DNA of 64,000 bases from Salvator merianae (GCA_003586115.2 QVOM02000103.1:6798770-6862769); one strand, 5' to 3'; positions 49,180 to 62,033 are shown, numbered from the stretch's first letter. Translations and numbers: made by a program. The notes: generated by a model from the sequence alone, not told the origin.

Positions 49180-50979
49180 ATTCCTTCCAGTGGAGCCACC
49201 AACCACACATAATCAGAACAAAAGATCTTTCAAAATAAAACTACTAAAAGGTCTTACCCTGCTAAAGAGCATTTATCCAGATATACAAGATATACAACAC
49301 AATACAGTCCAACAAATACATACACTCTTGTATAGAAGGAAGAATTTTCCTACTCCACCAGTGGATATGCAGCAGATCAGCAATGTGCAGCAAAGCATCA
49401 GAGGTGCCTGTGAAGATGGCAGGTCTCATCCTCTTCCTAGGGGGTCATCAGGTAAAGGGAAAATGTTTGACGTGACATCAGTTCTTTTGTTCTTCCTTTC
49501 ATCAGACTTCTCTATGAAGCTTCTGCTGCTGGACTTTTTGCAAAAAATATACTTGCAGTAGATGTATTCCTATAAAATTTAGGCTATTGGCAAATTCAAT
49601 ATGACATGAAACCTGTATGCTTATTGCTCAGTGAATTTAACTGCTTACTAAATGTTACAAGAATTTCTTGCAGCCAAATCTGCTGCTTTTGCTTATGTCT
49701 AGAGAGTCTCTAGAATATAGAGTTGATCCAAGTAATTGGCATAACCACTTCCAAGCATTATTTGCTGATAAGTGCTATGTTAACTCCTTATGTTTTTCAT
49801 GGACCTATAAGCAATGAAATGCTTAGCAGCAGATGCCCAGTATACAAGAAGAACAAAATTCATATTGAGTCTAAACAAGTTCTTGATAGAATTAGTTCAA
49901 AGATTATGATGAAAGTTGTTCAGTATCAGTGCAACCCAGGGTGTGGTCCGACATCGTAAATTTCATCCATATTGGAAGAACTGAATTTGTCTTCTGATTG
50001 TTCCCATATTTGCATTTTAACATGGCCTCAATTTGGACTTCCTTGTTCTCACATTGATGTTTCTGTGCTTGGCATGGGGAAATTGCACCTTTTCTGCCTC
50101 CACCCCTCACCAAATTCCCCTCCCTGTGCAGTCAGTGATTGGCTGCAGTCCCAATGTTCAAATCTTGATTTCACAGGGGCAGACAAGTCAAGCTCTGCCC
50201 TCCACATGTCCCTGCTGCTGCCTCAAAACATAGATTCACTTGGTGGCATTACTAGTAATTCGCTGTTTGCTCCTTCTTCCCCTCCAGCCTCTATCTACAC
50301 AAGCAGAACTTTAAAACCACATGTACTGCCCAATAAAGCTTCTTAAAGGGTAGATGGTGATTCCTACTCCATTGCAATTGCACTTTTGTGCAATTTAAGA
50401 GTAGCGCAAAAGCATGGAGAGGTCCACGAAGAGGGGGAAACGTGGGGGGGAAATGTAGGGAGGCTCTATTATCATGATAGTGTAGTTAATGGCCAGCAAA
50501 TGGACGCTGCCTTACCTCCGCACGGAGGCATGTGTCCAACTATGTAACTGTGTGCTGCCAATGGCAAAATTGATACTGAGTGGGTTCTTCGTTGGGGCAA
50601 TAGGACTGCACCCCCAAACAGGCGCAGTCTGTTTTTTGGTTTAATCAGCAGATGGAAGTGGAGGAAGCCTTTAATTTCTTCGTCGTAGTGTTGAATGGGG
50701 GATAAAGGAATAGAAAGGACCACAGTTTAGCAAAGTAAAATGGAGGACAGTTTTCTTTTCTCCTGGCAGCAGGGTAAGGGGGGGATAATGGAAACTATGA
50801 TTTCTGTCCATCCACAAAGCCTGTCATTGGACTGCAGGAAATGGGGAGCCCTCCCTCTGCATGCCCCCCAAAACGTATAGTCTCTCCCAAATAGTCTCCT
50901 CCTACGTTCTCACATTGCGAAGTAAAGCGGGCTAGCGATCTGGAATGGCTTGAGAACTCATTAAATCCAAATGCAAAGT
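49180..50979. other. Intergenic, unassigned
   Basis: Moderately G+C-rich with several frames on both strands, none with a domain I recognise. At 50378-50412 a hairpin-like ttgcaattgcacttttgtgc lies beside a G-rich stretch (50430-50462). It could include decayed DNA elements, but no clear ends were found. Confidence 0.4.
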
Positions 50980-50987
50980 AGTCCAGA
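50980..50987. repeat. Target-site duplication, left
   Basis: The 8-mer agtccaga is identical to 51246-51253 and abuts the terminal inverted repeat of the hAT-type MITE. Confidence 0.9.
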
Positions 50988-51245
50988 CAGTGGTGTAGGA
51001 AGGGGGGGCGTGGGGGGTTGGGCCATCCCGGGCGGCACATACAGCCAGGCCCTTCTCTGCCCGCCTGGCGCACAAAGTTTCGTTCGAGCACAAGCAAGAA
51101 GGAGAGCGCGGTGCTGTGGTGTTGTGCCCGGCCGGCAGGCAGCGGGGCGGCGGCGGAGGTAGGAGGCTACAGAGCAGGGCGACCTCGCTCCCGCTCCTCT
51201 GCCGCTGCGTGGCCCCGGGCAGCAAAAACCTCAGCTACACCACTG
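50988..51245. mobile_element. hAT-type MITE with CpG-rich core
   Basis: The ends are exact 11-bp inverted repeats, cagtggtgtag at 50988 and ctacaccactg ending at 51245. The element is flanked on both sides by the identical 8-mer agtccaga (50980-50987 and 51246-51253). An 8-bp target duplication with a CAGTGG-type terminus is the hallmark of the hAT superfamily. The 258-bp interior is strongly G+C and CpG rich (cggccggcag, gggcggcggcgga) in otherwise AT-rich DNA. It has no transposase, so it moved with help from an autonomous relative. Confidence 0.9.
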
Positions 51246-51253
51246 AGTCCAGA
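51246..51253. repeat. Target-site duplication, right
   Basis: The second copy of agtccaga, directly after the right terminal inverted repeat. Confidence 0.9.
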
Positions 51254-53900
51254 TTTTGCCAATTTAGTCCAGAAAAAGTATGGAAAAGCAAGATCATGTC
51301 GGGCCAGCAGGAAATGAAGATGCTAGAAAAAGGAGTAAAGTTCACATAGCTGCTAAGTGGTAAATGCAGATTCCACACAACAGAATACAACAAATAGGAT
51401 CTCAAGTAATGTTTTTATGCAGGGTATGACAAAGATTAAGAGATCCTGACTTTCAAGTAATGCAGCAGCCATGACAAATGGATCAGCAAATGACTCTCAT
51501 ATTGCCAGTTCTTATTCAATCCAGATTTTGGATGCACAAAATATCAATATTAACTATTCCTAAATATAAAACATTAATTGTTCATGTAAGATAGAATGCT
51601 GTACTGCAGGGACAGTTATTAGAGCATCTCATATGAACACTGCCTTTGCCCATGTAACTCTGGAGATACAGAATCATTCTTTCATGTGTTTCTTGAACTG
51701 CACTTTAAATCAAGAATATCACAAAGGAATTATTGGACTATAGAATTATATAAGAAGTTGCTCCTGGGAGGGCTTTTATAGCTATATGTAACACTGATTT
51801 GGAACAAATAAGTTAATACAGCAGCAAAGTACCTTGCAGCTGCAAAAAGACCCTCAAACAGTGCATTTAGTCTCAAAACTGCACTTTGTCTTGGAGTCAC
51901 AAACAAAAAAATAGAATACTAACTGTGAATACTCAATAGATTCATTGAATTTGGTACTTTAAAGATTTTTTAAAATCTTATTTTAAAAAGAAATCTAAAG
52001 ACCAATGTATGATACTATGTTTTAATTATATTATTGTTTGTATTGGTGACTAGGAGCTTTGTTCACATGTAACAATATTTTTCTGAGTCTCAGATCTGAT
52101 TGATTGAAACAGAGGTGAGACAAGTTAACCCTCTATTGACCTTTTCAAACTACAAAAGTAATGATGTTCATTAATGTGAACATCATGAATCATGTAGGAA
52201 AAAAAATTGGCAAAATCTTTGGAGAATATATTATCTAAAGGGGGTGAACTTAATTACAATGGAATTGCTTCTTTCCTGATTGTACCAGAACTGAGAATTG
52301 GTGATTTTCAGGTACTCTCCATGTAATTCTATTTGTGATCAAAACTTTTTTGGATTGGTTCCAGATAGAATGTACAAGACTGTTCAGAGTTTCAACATTC
52401 TCATAATTAGTGCAACTACAAGTTACAGAAAGACTGTATTTACAAAAAGTCCCATTGGGCTCAGCTGGAGGGGGAAGCCACTCCAGACATGCTTCAACTG
52501 TCTTGGGGGGCTGTTCAGACACCTCCTGCATAGGTTGGCTTGGGGGCTTCCAGCAGCATTGCTTGTTACAGCCATTGGTGACTAGCCAACCTTTCTGCAC
52601 AGGCATTCATCTCCCAGATTGAGTGTCCAAGTGGCTGCCTCAATCCAAATTCAGGGGACAGAGTGCCCTTACTATGCTAAAATCCTGCACTGATGTCAGG
52701 GCATCTATCCCCTGCCTCAAGGCAAAAGAAAGAGCTTCATGTGGTTTGGGACAACTACATTGCCCTGAGAGCAACAACTATGGCTGTGTGAATGCAGCCA
52801 AGGGTTCTGATCTTAAGAGACTACCTTGAGTTTCACAGAAAAGGTCATGCCATATCAATAGACCTTGCAACATCTTGTGACATGTTCATAGAATTTCAAT
52901 TGATTATTCTCTCCAGAGACTTCCAAATTAATTTCTATAATGAACACAATGATGCTTGATGAAACAGCACAAAATGTTAAAAATAACTAGATTGACCTCC
53001 AGAATATCTTGACTGGAGTCTAAGATACAAATTCACTAATGACATGTGGTATCCCCAAATTAGAAACAAATAAAGGATGTAAGATAGAACAAAATGTAAG
53101 ATAAAATAGCTACATTATCTCAAATAGATCTAGGTGATGGATCAAATGGCCTGGAAAAGATGAAGCACAAGAATCAGTGGACATAGAACAAATGGTTTTT
53201 CCTTCAAATTGAAAAGCATTTTCTTCAAAGTCAACTCAAGAAGGCAACATTACTGAAAACGTCTTTGTACCACTGCATTTCCCTTTTGCTTTGGTCTAGA
53301 ATTAAAACAAAATTATCCTTTCAGACTCCAGTTAAAGGCTGTGGTTTTTTTCACACTGGTAAGCTGGCTGGGGACAAGTACTTAATCAGGATGCCGTGGC
53401 CAAAAAGCTGGAGTTTTTTGTTGTGGCTAGCCAAAGCGTGTTGACAATTACCAGAACCTCATGTATCAACATGCAGGTCTAGGCAAAACCTTCAGACATC
53501 TTCCCATGTATTCACAGAACACGACAAGATGCCGAAGCAGTCAAGGTCCAGAGTAATGACTTCGGTGTTGGTCCTTACTCGCTGACTTTAAGATGCCCAC
53601 CCTAGGCCCTAGATCATGAATGCCACCACTAAACACTTTGGTAGGGGGAGAAATGGAGACATGCCATCCCGGGGATCCAAGAAGGATATGTCCATCACAT
53701 AATGGAGATATGGATTCATATGGCCGTGCCCTAGAATTACTAGCATGTGGGAAGCTACACAAGAAAGCTCCATAATTAAACCTCCAGTACTTTTGATTAA
53801 AGAGCTTAAATCAATCACTTCCCCCAAATAACACTGCAGAATGACTCTGTCTTTGAATGTGACTTCATGGTTTGCTAAGTGTAAAGATACTGCCACGTTG
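51254..53900. other. Intergenic, mostly unassigned
   Basis: It contains a perfect hairpin at 52161-52186. At about 52500-52810 a G+C-richer block starts ggctgttcagacacct and ends with ggctgtgtgaatgcagcc, which is suggestive of, but does not prove, another TIR element. The part 51600-51850 reads in places like the end of a LINE ORF, without firm motifs. No gene is recognised. Confidence 0.4.
52161..52186. repeat. Perfect 10-bp inverted repeat
   Basis: The arms atgatgttca and tgaacatcat surround the 6-base loop ttaatg. Confidence 0.95.
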
Positions 53901-53929
53901 ACTGTTTTTTAAAAAAGATTGATTGGTGG

Positions 53930-54290
53930 CATCCTTCGTCTCGAAAGACAATAGAAAGAGCCTGGGCATGAAGGTATGGAAACAATGAGTTGCCTAGACA
54001 TTAGAGCTTTCCCTCTCAGCCTCACTAGTGTAATCCAAAGGTATGTAAACTTAACAGTTAGCACTGGGTTGGCTGCAAGAGCTGCTAGAAAGGTGATGTG
54101 GTTCATTTAACTGCCTTAGGGTTCCACTCCAAATTTACTCCCTTTGCCTTTCCCAAGGCACTCACAAGACTGGGAGGCTATTTTACCCATAGCTGGGAAG
54201 ACCCAATGAGCTTCCATGGCAGAGTGGCATTTGAGGAACTCCTGGGTTCTAGCCTAATGTTCTTAACCACTGTGGCACCAGAGAGCCTAA
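53930..54290. repeat. Possible dispersed repeat (tcgtctcgaaagac type)
   Basis: The stretch begins gcatccttcgtctcgaaaga and ends with gcagagtggcatttgagg ... accactgtggcacc. The composition and these blocks recall a middle-repetitive family of vertebrate genomes, but I know no name for it and see only one copy here. Confidence 0.3.
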
Positions 54291-55910
54291 AAATTGATAC
54301 AATGTTGATAATGAGAAACCTGGTTGCTGGGGATCCTGGACTTAGAAGATATAGCTGTGCTAAGTAACGAGGAAGGGAGATTTAAACAGTTGTGAGACCA
54401 TTTTGTGGACCCTTTAAAGCTCCCTCTGAAGTGTTCAGAAGGTGAGGTTTTCATGCTTCAGGGGACTGACCTGGGCAGCCACCATATTCCCTGAGGGGCA
54501 GCCATTCCTCCTAGGAACGTGCCAGTGTGCAGACATCTAGCACAGTCTGAAAGAACAGTAGGTGTGCAGTGGTGGGGGTGAGGGTCTGGCAGCTGGCAGC
54601 TAGCCAATCAGTGTACAGCGTTAATTGTAACGTGTCTTAACTGTAATACTCAGTGAAAATATTTGGAATATCTCCCCTCTGAAATAAATCAAGCACTAAC
54701 AATACCGTACAGTGGTTTTGTCTCTCATCAAAATTTCTTAACCTTTTGATTCCCCAGGTCTGCTATAGTATTTGTACTGAACTGAACTGAACTGCTGCTG
54801 CTGTATTTTTAATGAAGAAATTGTGTTTTATTTATATGTATTGTAGTAAACAGTCATGCACCTTTTAAATTAAAGGCAACACAACACACATTTTAAATAT
54901 AAATAATTGTAGCATACAGATTAGGTGGGGGTAGATTTTTGCTTAACCAGACTTAAAGGAAACCTGCTGAAAACCATGAGGCATAATCGTTAGCAACTCA
55001 GCTGGGGATTTATGGCACAGTCCTAAGTGCAGAAGAAGAAGGGCAGAGACATTTCAGAATAAGTAAATGCTTTGAGTGTTTTCAGGCTGGGAAGAGAGCA
55101 GCTACCTTCAGTACCATCAAGGGAGGAGGGGCAAGACAACAGAAACACACTGAAATTATTTGCACCTGGATCTGGCTCATGTTGGTGTTGCAGGGCGAAG
55201 CAATAGATAAGGAATGAGGTGATTCAGCTTTCTCAGATATCTACCCCTTGCTCTCAATATGCCTCCTTCCACTGCCAGGGCATCTCCTGCCCAATCCACA
55301 TTAATGGCTGCCAGCAGAGAATATACCACTGCTGAAGAACAGACTAGCTGTCCTTTTGTAGTACCTATGCAGAATGAACATGTCAAACAGATTTCATTTG
55401 TCAGTTCTGCATATCCACAGTTCTTCATTTGATATTCTAAACATAATGTCTCCAATCCTTCATGTAAGTTAATGCTGAGGGGAAAGAATAATTCCCTGCT
55501 TCTCAAAAGAAATGGTAGTTGTATGAATCATCACTCCCTTCCCCATTATTAGTCAGTTCATGCTGGATAGTCATTCATTGCTTATTAGCCAAGGGGCCTC
55601 AGCATTTTTTAAAAAACCATCTTAATACTGATCTATATTGAGCACTCACACTGACACGTAGGTAGTCACAATTACATTCTCACATAGAAGGGAGGAATAT
55701 TGGCAGTTTCAGGTTAAATCAAAGGAGTGGCTCAGGATAAAAAATTGCAGGAAAAAAAGGGGGAAAGGACTCCCCCCAAGCCCCATAATCATTCAAAGTT
55801 TAAGAATGTTGAGGGTTTATTTCTTTGTTTTTAATTGACATCTGGGTAGAACAGGAAACTAAATGCAACATCTGAAACAGGATGACAGTGAAGAAAATAT
55901 ATGAGTGGAT
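54291..55910. other. Intergenic, nothing recognised
   Basis: It holds a short (ctgaa)3/(ctg)3 tract near 54777-54800 and a 109-codon minus-strand frame (55177-55506) that lacks known domains or neighbouring exons. I see no gene. Confidence 0.5.
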
Positions 55911-55948
55911 AATAATAATAATAATAATAATAACAACAACAACAACAA
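55911..55948 (+). repeat. (ATA)n(ACA)n compound microsatellite
   Basis: About seven AAT units turn into about five AAC units. A tttatttataacaccccttt repeat head follows. Confidence 0.95.
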
Positions 55949-56034
55949 TGTTTATTTATAACACCCCTTTCACCAAAGGGTGGAACAAGAAACTTATACA
56001 ATTGAAAAACAAAACAAACAAACAGTGTCTGTCT

Positions 56035-56038
<4 letters not shown>

Positions 56039-56066
<28 letters not shown>
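56039..56066 (+). repeat. (GT)n microsatellite
   Basis: A pure GT run of about fourteen units, preceded by a TCTCTGT tract. Confidence 0.97.
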
Positions 56067-56068
<2 letters not shown>

Positions 56069-56814
56069 CGAGTTGAATGCTATATGTAGAATCATCCCCC
56101 ATTCCTCACCAGAGCACATCAGTGGCTGGATAATAGATCTTTTCCTGATTCACATCAAGAAGTTCCAAAGATGGAAGAGAAAACTGCTTTTTAGAGAAAT
56201 TAGACAGTTTAATGTAGCTGAGGCTGCGTGCAAGTATGTCAATAAGGCACAGAAGCCATTTTGTATACATATTGATAAAGTAAGCTTTAATCTGAAGTGG
56301 CCATTGTTGCCTAGAAGTAACAGATTTATCTTATTTTCATATTTCTGTCTCTTCCTTTAAAGGAGCACAGGTGGGAGGCACAAGGATTGCCCCATTTTAT
56401 TCTCATGACAGCTTTCTCAACCTGTAAGATAGGTGGAAAAAGAGACACATTCAGATGGCGTGCTTCAGAATGAACAAGAAAATTGCTGCATCCAAATCTA
56501 TTTATGATGAAACTCCTGAGTGTTTCTAAGTGCTTTTGAACAGAATAATATTTCATCCATACTTTGCAGGGAAAAAACAAACACCTTCTCCATTGCAAAT
56601 TAGAAATGTCATAGAATCTCATACACCTGAAACTGTAAGGGTTTAATTAAACTCTAGAAGGTAAAGCTAATAATTAGATAGATAAAGTAGCTTTAGAGAG
56701 AAACAAAAAAATTAAACCATATTTTTTAAAAAAGAGTTTTCTGCCGTGAACATACAGCATGCAATATAGGTAGAAAGGGAGATGATCTAATTCTCCTTTC
56801 AGCAACAAACACTA

Positions 56815-57142
56815 GGGTTGTGCCCAAACAAAATTCACATTTTTGATTTGTTGTCAAAGCAAAAACCTGTATTTTTGCTTTGTCAGCAAATTGCAGTATC
56901 GAAAAAGCATTTTTTTGCATTCGATTTCACAGTTTTTGTGATGTTTTCTCCGTTGAAAATTCCCTTTTCTAGCATTAAAACACAGTGAAAACGTCTTCAT
57001 CATATATTCTGCTTTCATGATAGTAGAGACTGGTTCACTTCGACTGAACTCTGAAAATGTGAAAAACCACTTCAGTTTGAATATCTGTGAATGTGAAATA
57101 TTTGATCGAAGTCGTGAAGACAAAACAAATTTTGCACATCTC
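56815..57142. mobile_element. TIR-bounded non-autonomous DNA element
   Basis: The left border actagggttgtgc (56811-56823) and the reverse complement of the right border, actagagatgtgc, match at 11 of 13 bases. A TA stands at each outer edge of the coordinates given, which would fit a Tc1/mariner-type insertion; aaac also occurs on both sides, so the exact ends are uncertain. The inside is AT-rich with gttttt/aaaaac runs and no transposase. Confidence 0.5.
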
Positions 57143-57393
57143 TAGTAAACACTGAAAGTTACTGCTGAAAGGAAAGAAGTGGGGGAACTCTCCACTCCTT
57201 AGCTATTTTATGGGCAGGAAGAAATGGCTCCTCCTAGAAGCCTACAGGTTCTGATCTGTAGGAACTCAAATTTTCCAGTTAAAAAAGGTACTGGCTTTGT
57301 CCTAATTTTTTTGAAAAGATGTTTTGTCCCAAGCTTAGAATACTGGAAACTCCTTTGGCATTTTTGCACTTACCACAACAGAACAGACTAATT

Positions 57394-57803
57394 GGTCTGT
57401 TCTATCATGGTAATTTACCATACAGCACAGACACTGTCCACACTGTTTGGCTGGAAACTTCATCTGAAGGTGGCTACTGGCATTTGTGGTGTGAATGCTG
57501 ATAGTTGTGCCTAATCCTTGCCATGGCAGTGGCCGGGAAATGTCTGGCTGCTGCCATGGTGACTGGCAGGCCCGTGCAGCACACAGGTGCGATCAACTGA
57601 TTGGACCTGTGTGATTGGGCCTGTGTGATGCCGAATAGGAGCAGGAGTAGCTCCAATCAGGAGCAGCTCCAGTCGTGCTCCACAGCTAGTAGTGACCAGG
57701 ACCAGCTGCAGCCAGTTGCTGATCGGGAAGGCTTCTATGCAGTGCAGACTTACTTCACTAGTGAGTGTTCAGACACGCACTAGTGAAAAGTCCAAAAAGG
57801 CCC
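57394..57803. mobile_element. Fold-back MITE family, copy C
   Basis: It shares interior blocks with the copies at 29982 (reversed) and 62392: gtctggctgctgccatggtg, gatcaactga / ggagcagctccagtcgtgct and cagctagtagtg. Its left end has the decayed subterminal hairpin (atcatggtaatttaccata) and its right end reads aaaaaggccc, the complement of gggcc. The borders are approximate. No coding capacity. Confidence 0.55.
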
Positions 57804-58007
57804 AAAGTGTCATATTATTAGTAAATACAAATCATACAGGGCCTGTCTTGGAGTTACCTTTAAAAGAAATATTGGCATGCTGCTGATTCTACAGCCTACC
57901 CCTGGTTTTGGCAAGATTTTGTTTCCCTTAGTAATATGAAAACACTGCTCCAGAGCAAATTGCAATAAAAGTACAATTCTGCAGATTTAGATTATGTATA
58001 GAAGGTG

Positions 58008-58021
58008 GTGGTGGTGGTGGA
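58008..58021 (+). repeat. Short (GGT)n tract
   Basis: About five GGT units. Confidence 0.85.
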
Positions 58022-59012
58022 GGGATTGGAATTGGAAGACTTTATTCAAAGTCCTCTTTGTAACCATAAATAATGCACCTTTGTATCCTAGTACAAGTAG
58101 TTTCCTATTCACTTGACCTTATGTCATAATAAAGAGATGGTCCAGTTACATCCAAAGATTTATTTTAGAAGATGTACTGTTTCTTCTCATGGCTATAATT
58201 GAGATTCCACTTTTCTGCTGTGGTAATGATGATATTTGATGACAGACAAGGGAAGAAAGAGTTTGTATCAAATAAGCCCCAGTTGCTTTTTAGCAAGATC
58301 TCTCTTTCACTTTCTCAGAAAGCAGGGAATATACAAGCTAACAATGCAGAGAGAATTTTAATGTGGAAGCATAGCAAAAATGACAAGTACACACTGTAGT
58401 ATATTATGTAGCATATAATGTTTATCGCATTGTTTGTAATATTATACTACAGTACAGTATAATAGGTAGAAGTGGTGAGCTAGGATCTTGGAGATCGGTG
58501 TTGAAATGATACTGAACCAGAAAGATCTTCTTTTCGGTAAAACCTATCTCACAAGGTTCTTATGAAGAAGTAAGAGCTGGACCATGTCTGCCACCCTGAG
58601 CTCCTTGGAATAAAACTACATTGCTTGTACGGTGATTAGTATCCTTTACTGAATGACTTAACAGAAAAATGGGGATTTGCCCTTGTCTTGTTATTGAGTT
58701 CTAGTTCAAATGTTCCCCCACTCTTTTAAAGCAAAATTCATTCATCTTAATATGAAGGAATATGGGGAATAATTTTGAAAAATTTAAATAGATATGTCAA
58801 GCAAAATATATTAGCTCAGAAAATGCAATTATTTCTCTTTACCAGGGAATGTTGGAAATGAAAGACTGAATATAGTCTTTGCTTTTAATTTTTCTGTCTA
58901 ATTAGATAGGTCTAGTTTTAACACATCCATTTCCTTTCCAGCAAGCATGAACTAATGTTCTCAGTACAGTAGTGAGAAGCAGTATATTCCTATTTCCTTC
59001 AGGTTTGGAATA

Positions 59013-59350
59013 CAGTAGAACCTCTCAGTGTGTGATTTCAGTGAATTTACACTATTACCCATTGGACTAACTGTAACACACCTTGCATTAAGTGATACTT
59101 TTGTTTTGCTATTGTGAGTTTTGCCACCAAAAATCAGAGGCCAAGTCAGCGCTTTCACTATGCTGTAAGGTTCTCCTAGTCCAGCAGCCATCTTCCTTCC
59201 TTCCTTCTTGAAAAAGTGAGTTATGAGTGTGGACTTGTGTATTTGGATCAGTTTTGATTTGGTGTGGCCCGACTGTTCCATAATGTGGACAATGTGTTCC
59301 AGTGGGTACCCGGGACCGGATTATTGGCCCAGTGTTGATAGCCATAGATC
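59013..59350 (+). mobile_element. Possible pogo/Tigger-like DNA element, left end
   Basis: After a TA, the sequence cagtagaacctctcagtgtg resembles the terminus of Tigger-type elements, followed by tgatttcagtgaatttac. A matching right terminus (gaggttctactg) was not found, so the end is nominal and the assignment weak. Confidence 0.25.
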
Positions 59351-60483
59351 CAATTATAGTTCAGGTCCCTATGTGTGATTCTGTCCTTGATTCCATCTGT
59401 TGAGTTGCCTCCCTGTTTCCCCATGCAGCCACACAAAAGTAACTCTTCCAGCAATTGCAACCCAAGAATAGTTTCTTCCTGTTTATCACTGAGTCACCCT
59501 TGTGGCAAACTGGGAAGCTCAGGGGCAAACTGGAGATCGAAGCACTTGCACAAACCATTTTCTAGCCTTTGAAAAGATGATCCTTGGGGTCTGTGCAGCT
59601 GCAGCCTTAATTCCTACCGGCAAAAAACAACAACACCAACAGCAACAGAGAAATAGAAGGCAGGGGAATGGAGAGGATTTGAGTTGACACATTTCACACC
59701 TTCAACTACTTTCTAATCATTATGGTTGCAACAACACATTTGTTTGTTGTGCACTTTTGTTCTTACTTTTGTGCTCAATTAAGTAACTGATGAAAGCAGA
59801 TTGATATTTCCATACGTACAGAGAGAACTCTGAGGAATCTGCATTACACGATGATTACTTGTTACGGAGTATGAACTTTGTTTAGGATGTGGTCATACCT
59901 GCAAAAAAAAAGTAGAAAGAGTTACTATTAGGAAGAGAGGCAATGCATGATGGTTTACTTGATGGAAAAATAAAATGATGCTGTGTGAGTTTATTCTGCT
60001 TTTGGTGCCAAAGTTGGCAGGTGGGGGAGAGATGATACACAGCAGCCAACATGTAGAAACCAACCATAACTGGCTGTCATAGGCTGAGAAAATGCAGCAT
60101 GGATAGGAGGAACAGAGATCTTGATATCCAGAATGGTAAAGAAATAAACATGTGAGCATTCAGACATGGGCTCTATACATGAAATGCTGCATGTGATATT
60201 TGCCATCCAGCCACTCCAACACCCCTCCATTTACAGCATGCAGCTGTACCCCTGCAATGCTGTTTGGGACTTGGGCCCATAAAATAATGTCTGTGCTGGG
60301 AAGCACATAACAATGGCATTTTTCTCTACAAAATGTACACATCCACAGCCCTCTTTAAAAAGAAACTGCAGATCCATGTCTTCACTTCCTTTGAGAAGTA
60401 AAGGGTAAATGGAGGCACTTTGCTTAATCTTGAGCAGAGGTGTGGCTACCATTGAGTGGGACCACTACACATGGCCAGGGAAA

Positions 60484-60675
60484 TGGCTGTAGCTCAGCAG
60501 CTGAGCAAACTGCCTGGGAAGCAGAAGGTCACAGGTTCAATCCCCAGCCTCTCCCTGAAAGTAGGCAATGACAAACTACTTCTGTATGGCTGTCAAGAAA
60601 ACTGTATAGAGGTGCCCATGCGTTCTACCAGGCGTCATTGACAACTCGGTGGCACCCAAGAACAGCAGCACACTT
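60484..60675 (+). repeat. tRNA-derived SINE, copy 3 (best preserved)
   Basis: It has a tRNA-like 5' head, tggctgtagctcagcagctg (A-box region), and a perfect B-box, ggttcaatccc, at 60534-60544. Together these form the internal RNA polymerase III promoter. The body agtaggcaatgacaaactac, caagaaaactgtatagaggt and the tail ctcggtggcacccaagaaca match the other copies at 5108 and 16519. Confidence 0.82.
60534..60544 (+). promoter_or_regulatory. Pol III B-box of the SINE
   Basis: ggttcaatccc fits the tRNA-gene B-box consensus GGTTCRANNCC. It shows the tRNA ancestry of the SINE; present activity is unknown. Confidence 0.75.
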
Positions 60676-61260
60676 GGCCAGGTGGCTAGTGTGCATCTGG
60701 TTTGGCAGATTGTTGAATTTGCTGTTTGCAGCATGAGGGGCATTCTATCTGAGTAACCACCCTGCTTGTAGGTGAGGAGGGTGTTTGGAATTCAAGACAG
60801 AAGCACATGTACAACTGCAGAACTATTCATGAATAGCAATTTAACCCAGCAGGAGCAAGCACAGAAACCAAAGCACGTTTTGAAAAGGAGAAAGCGAAGA
60901 AACTCAAAATCAAGATATTAAACTTTGAGAAAAGATACAGGGGTGTGTGACACCATTTTGCACCTCAGCTCCTGCCCTGCCAAAAGCAAAAGAGCAATGA
61001 TCAGCAATCTGATTAACAGCATGACTAAGCTGGGAAGATCTTTTATCCAAAGCAAAAAGAGTTGCAATAAGTTCAGTTATGGCAAACACCTTTCTCTGTT
61101 TCAAATACCTTTCCTTTTTTCCTGCATGGGAAGATGAATGGGTGTGCAAATTCTTGCCAACTATAGGAAAGGACGGGGACAGGGGATGGTGCCTTGCTTC
61201 AGAACATTGGGTAGGAAAGGATGAAAAATTGGTTGAGGATTAGCATCTGTGCACATCCAT

Positions 61261-61272
61261 GGGGGGGGGGGG
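61261..61272 (+). repeat. Poly-G run
   Basis: Twelve G in a row. Confidence 0.95.
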
Positions 61273-61988
61273 TTGAAATTTTTAAGAAAGGAGAACATAA
61301 ATCAATCTGCTGATTATAAGGGGGTTCCAGTGGGACATACAGCAACCCAGATGAACCTTTTGGAAGAGGTGTCTTCAGACTATTTAAAGCAGTCTGAAAA
61401 GGCATGCTTTAAACTTCCCTTTAAATCAAATTCAAGCCTTGCCTCAGGGGGGCTTCATATGAATCACTCTCACTCTAGCTTGACCCAGAATGAGCCTTTC
61501 TACTCAGGCAGGTGGGGCTGGTTTCTGATTGTATCCTAATTATACAGGCAACCTTTTAATTTTTGAAAATGTATATTTGATTTTCAAATTGACCAATATT
61601 CGGCATCCTGTATCACCTCAACAGCTTAGCTAATCAGCACTGGCAACATCATGCCACAAAAGCTAAGCTGAATACACAAGCAGTTAGGTATGTACAAGTT
61701 CAGAGCAGTAATTTTATCCTTTTATTTTTGGTATATTAATGAATGTATAATCGAACAGTCTAATTTGCTCAGAAATTATCAAAGACGGATATCTTCCTTA
61801 AATGAGTCAAAGAAGCCCAACAGCTGGCTAGAGCTGGATCTTCTATATTAGGTGTCCTAATTAGCCTTTTTCTTAAGGCTTTATTTCTCCCTTTCATGTT
61901 TTAATTTGCTCAAGGACCAGAGGGAGGGGAACATTTTCAAAGAAAAGGATCTGTACTTTGAATAGTGCGCTGTTGATGTTGCCTTGGG

Positions 61989-61989
<1 letters not shown>

Positions 61990-62030
<41 letters not shown>
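61990..62030 (+). repeat. (CA)n microsatellite
   Basis: A pure CA run of about twenty units. Confidence 0.97.

Positions 62031-62033
<3 letters not shown>

Noticed and set aside
49190..49561. 123-codon + frame next to the LTR-like block as a retroviral gene
   Set aside because: No gag, protease or polymerase motif can be seen; composition is like its surroundings.
50971..51317. CpG-rich sequence as a promoter or first exon of a new gene
   Set aside because: It lies between exact inverted repeats and an 8-bp target duplication, so a MITE explains it fully; frames inside are random products of G+C.
55177..55506. 109-codon minus-strand frame
   Set aside because: No domain recognised, no start context or flanking exons; may be a repeat relic.
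60484..60556. A functional tRNA gene
   Set aside because: The A and B boxes are there but the cloverleaf is incomplete and the sequence continues into a SINE body shared with two other copies.
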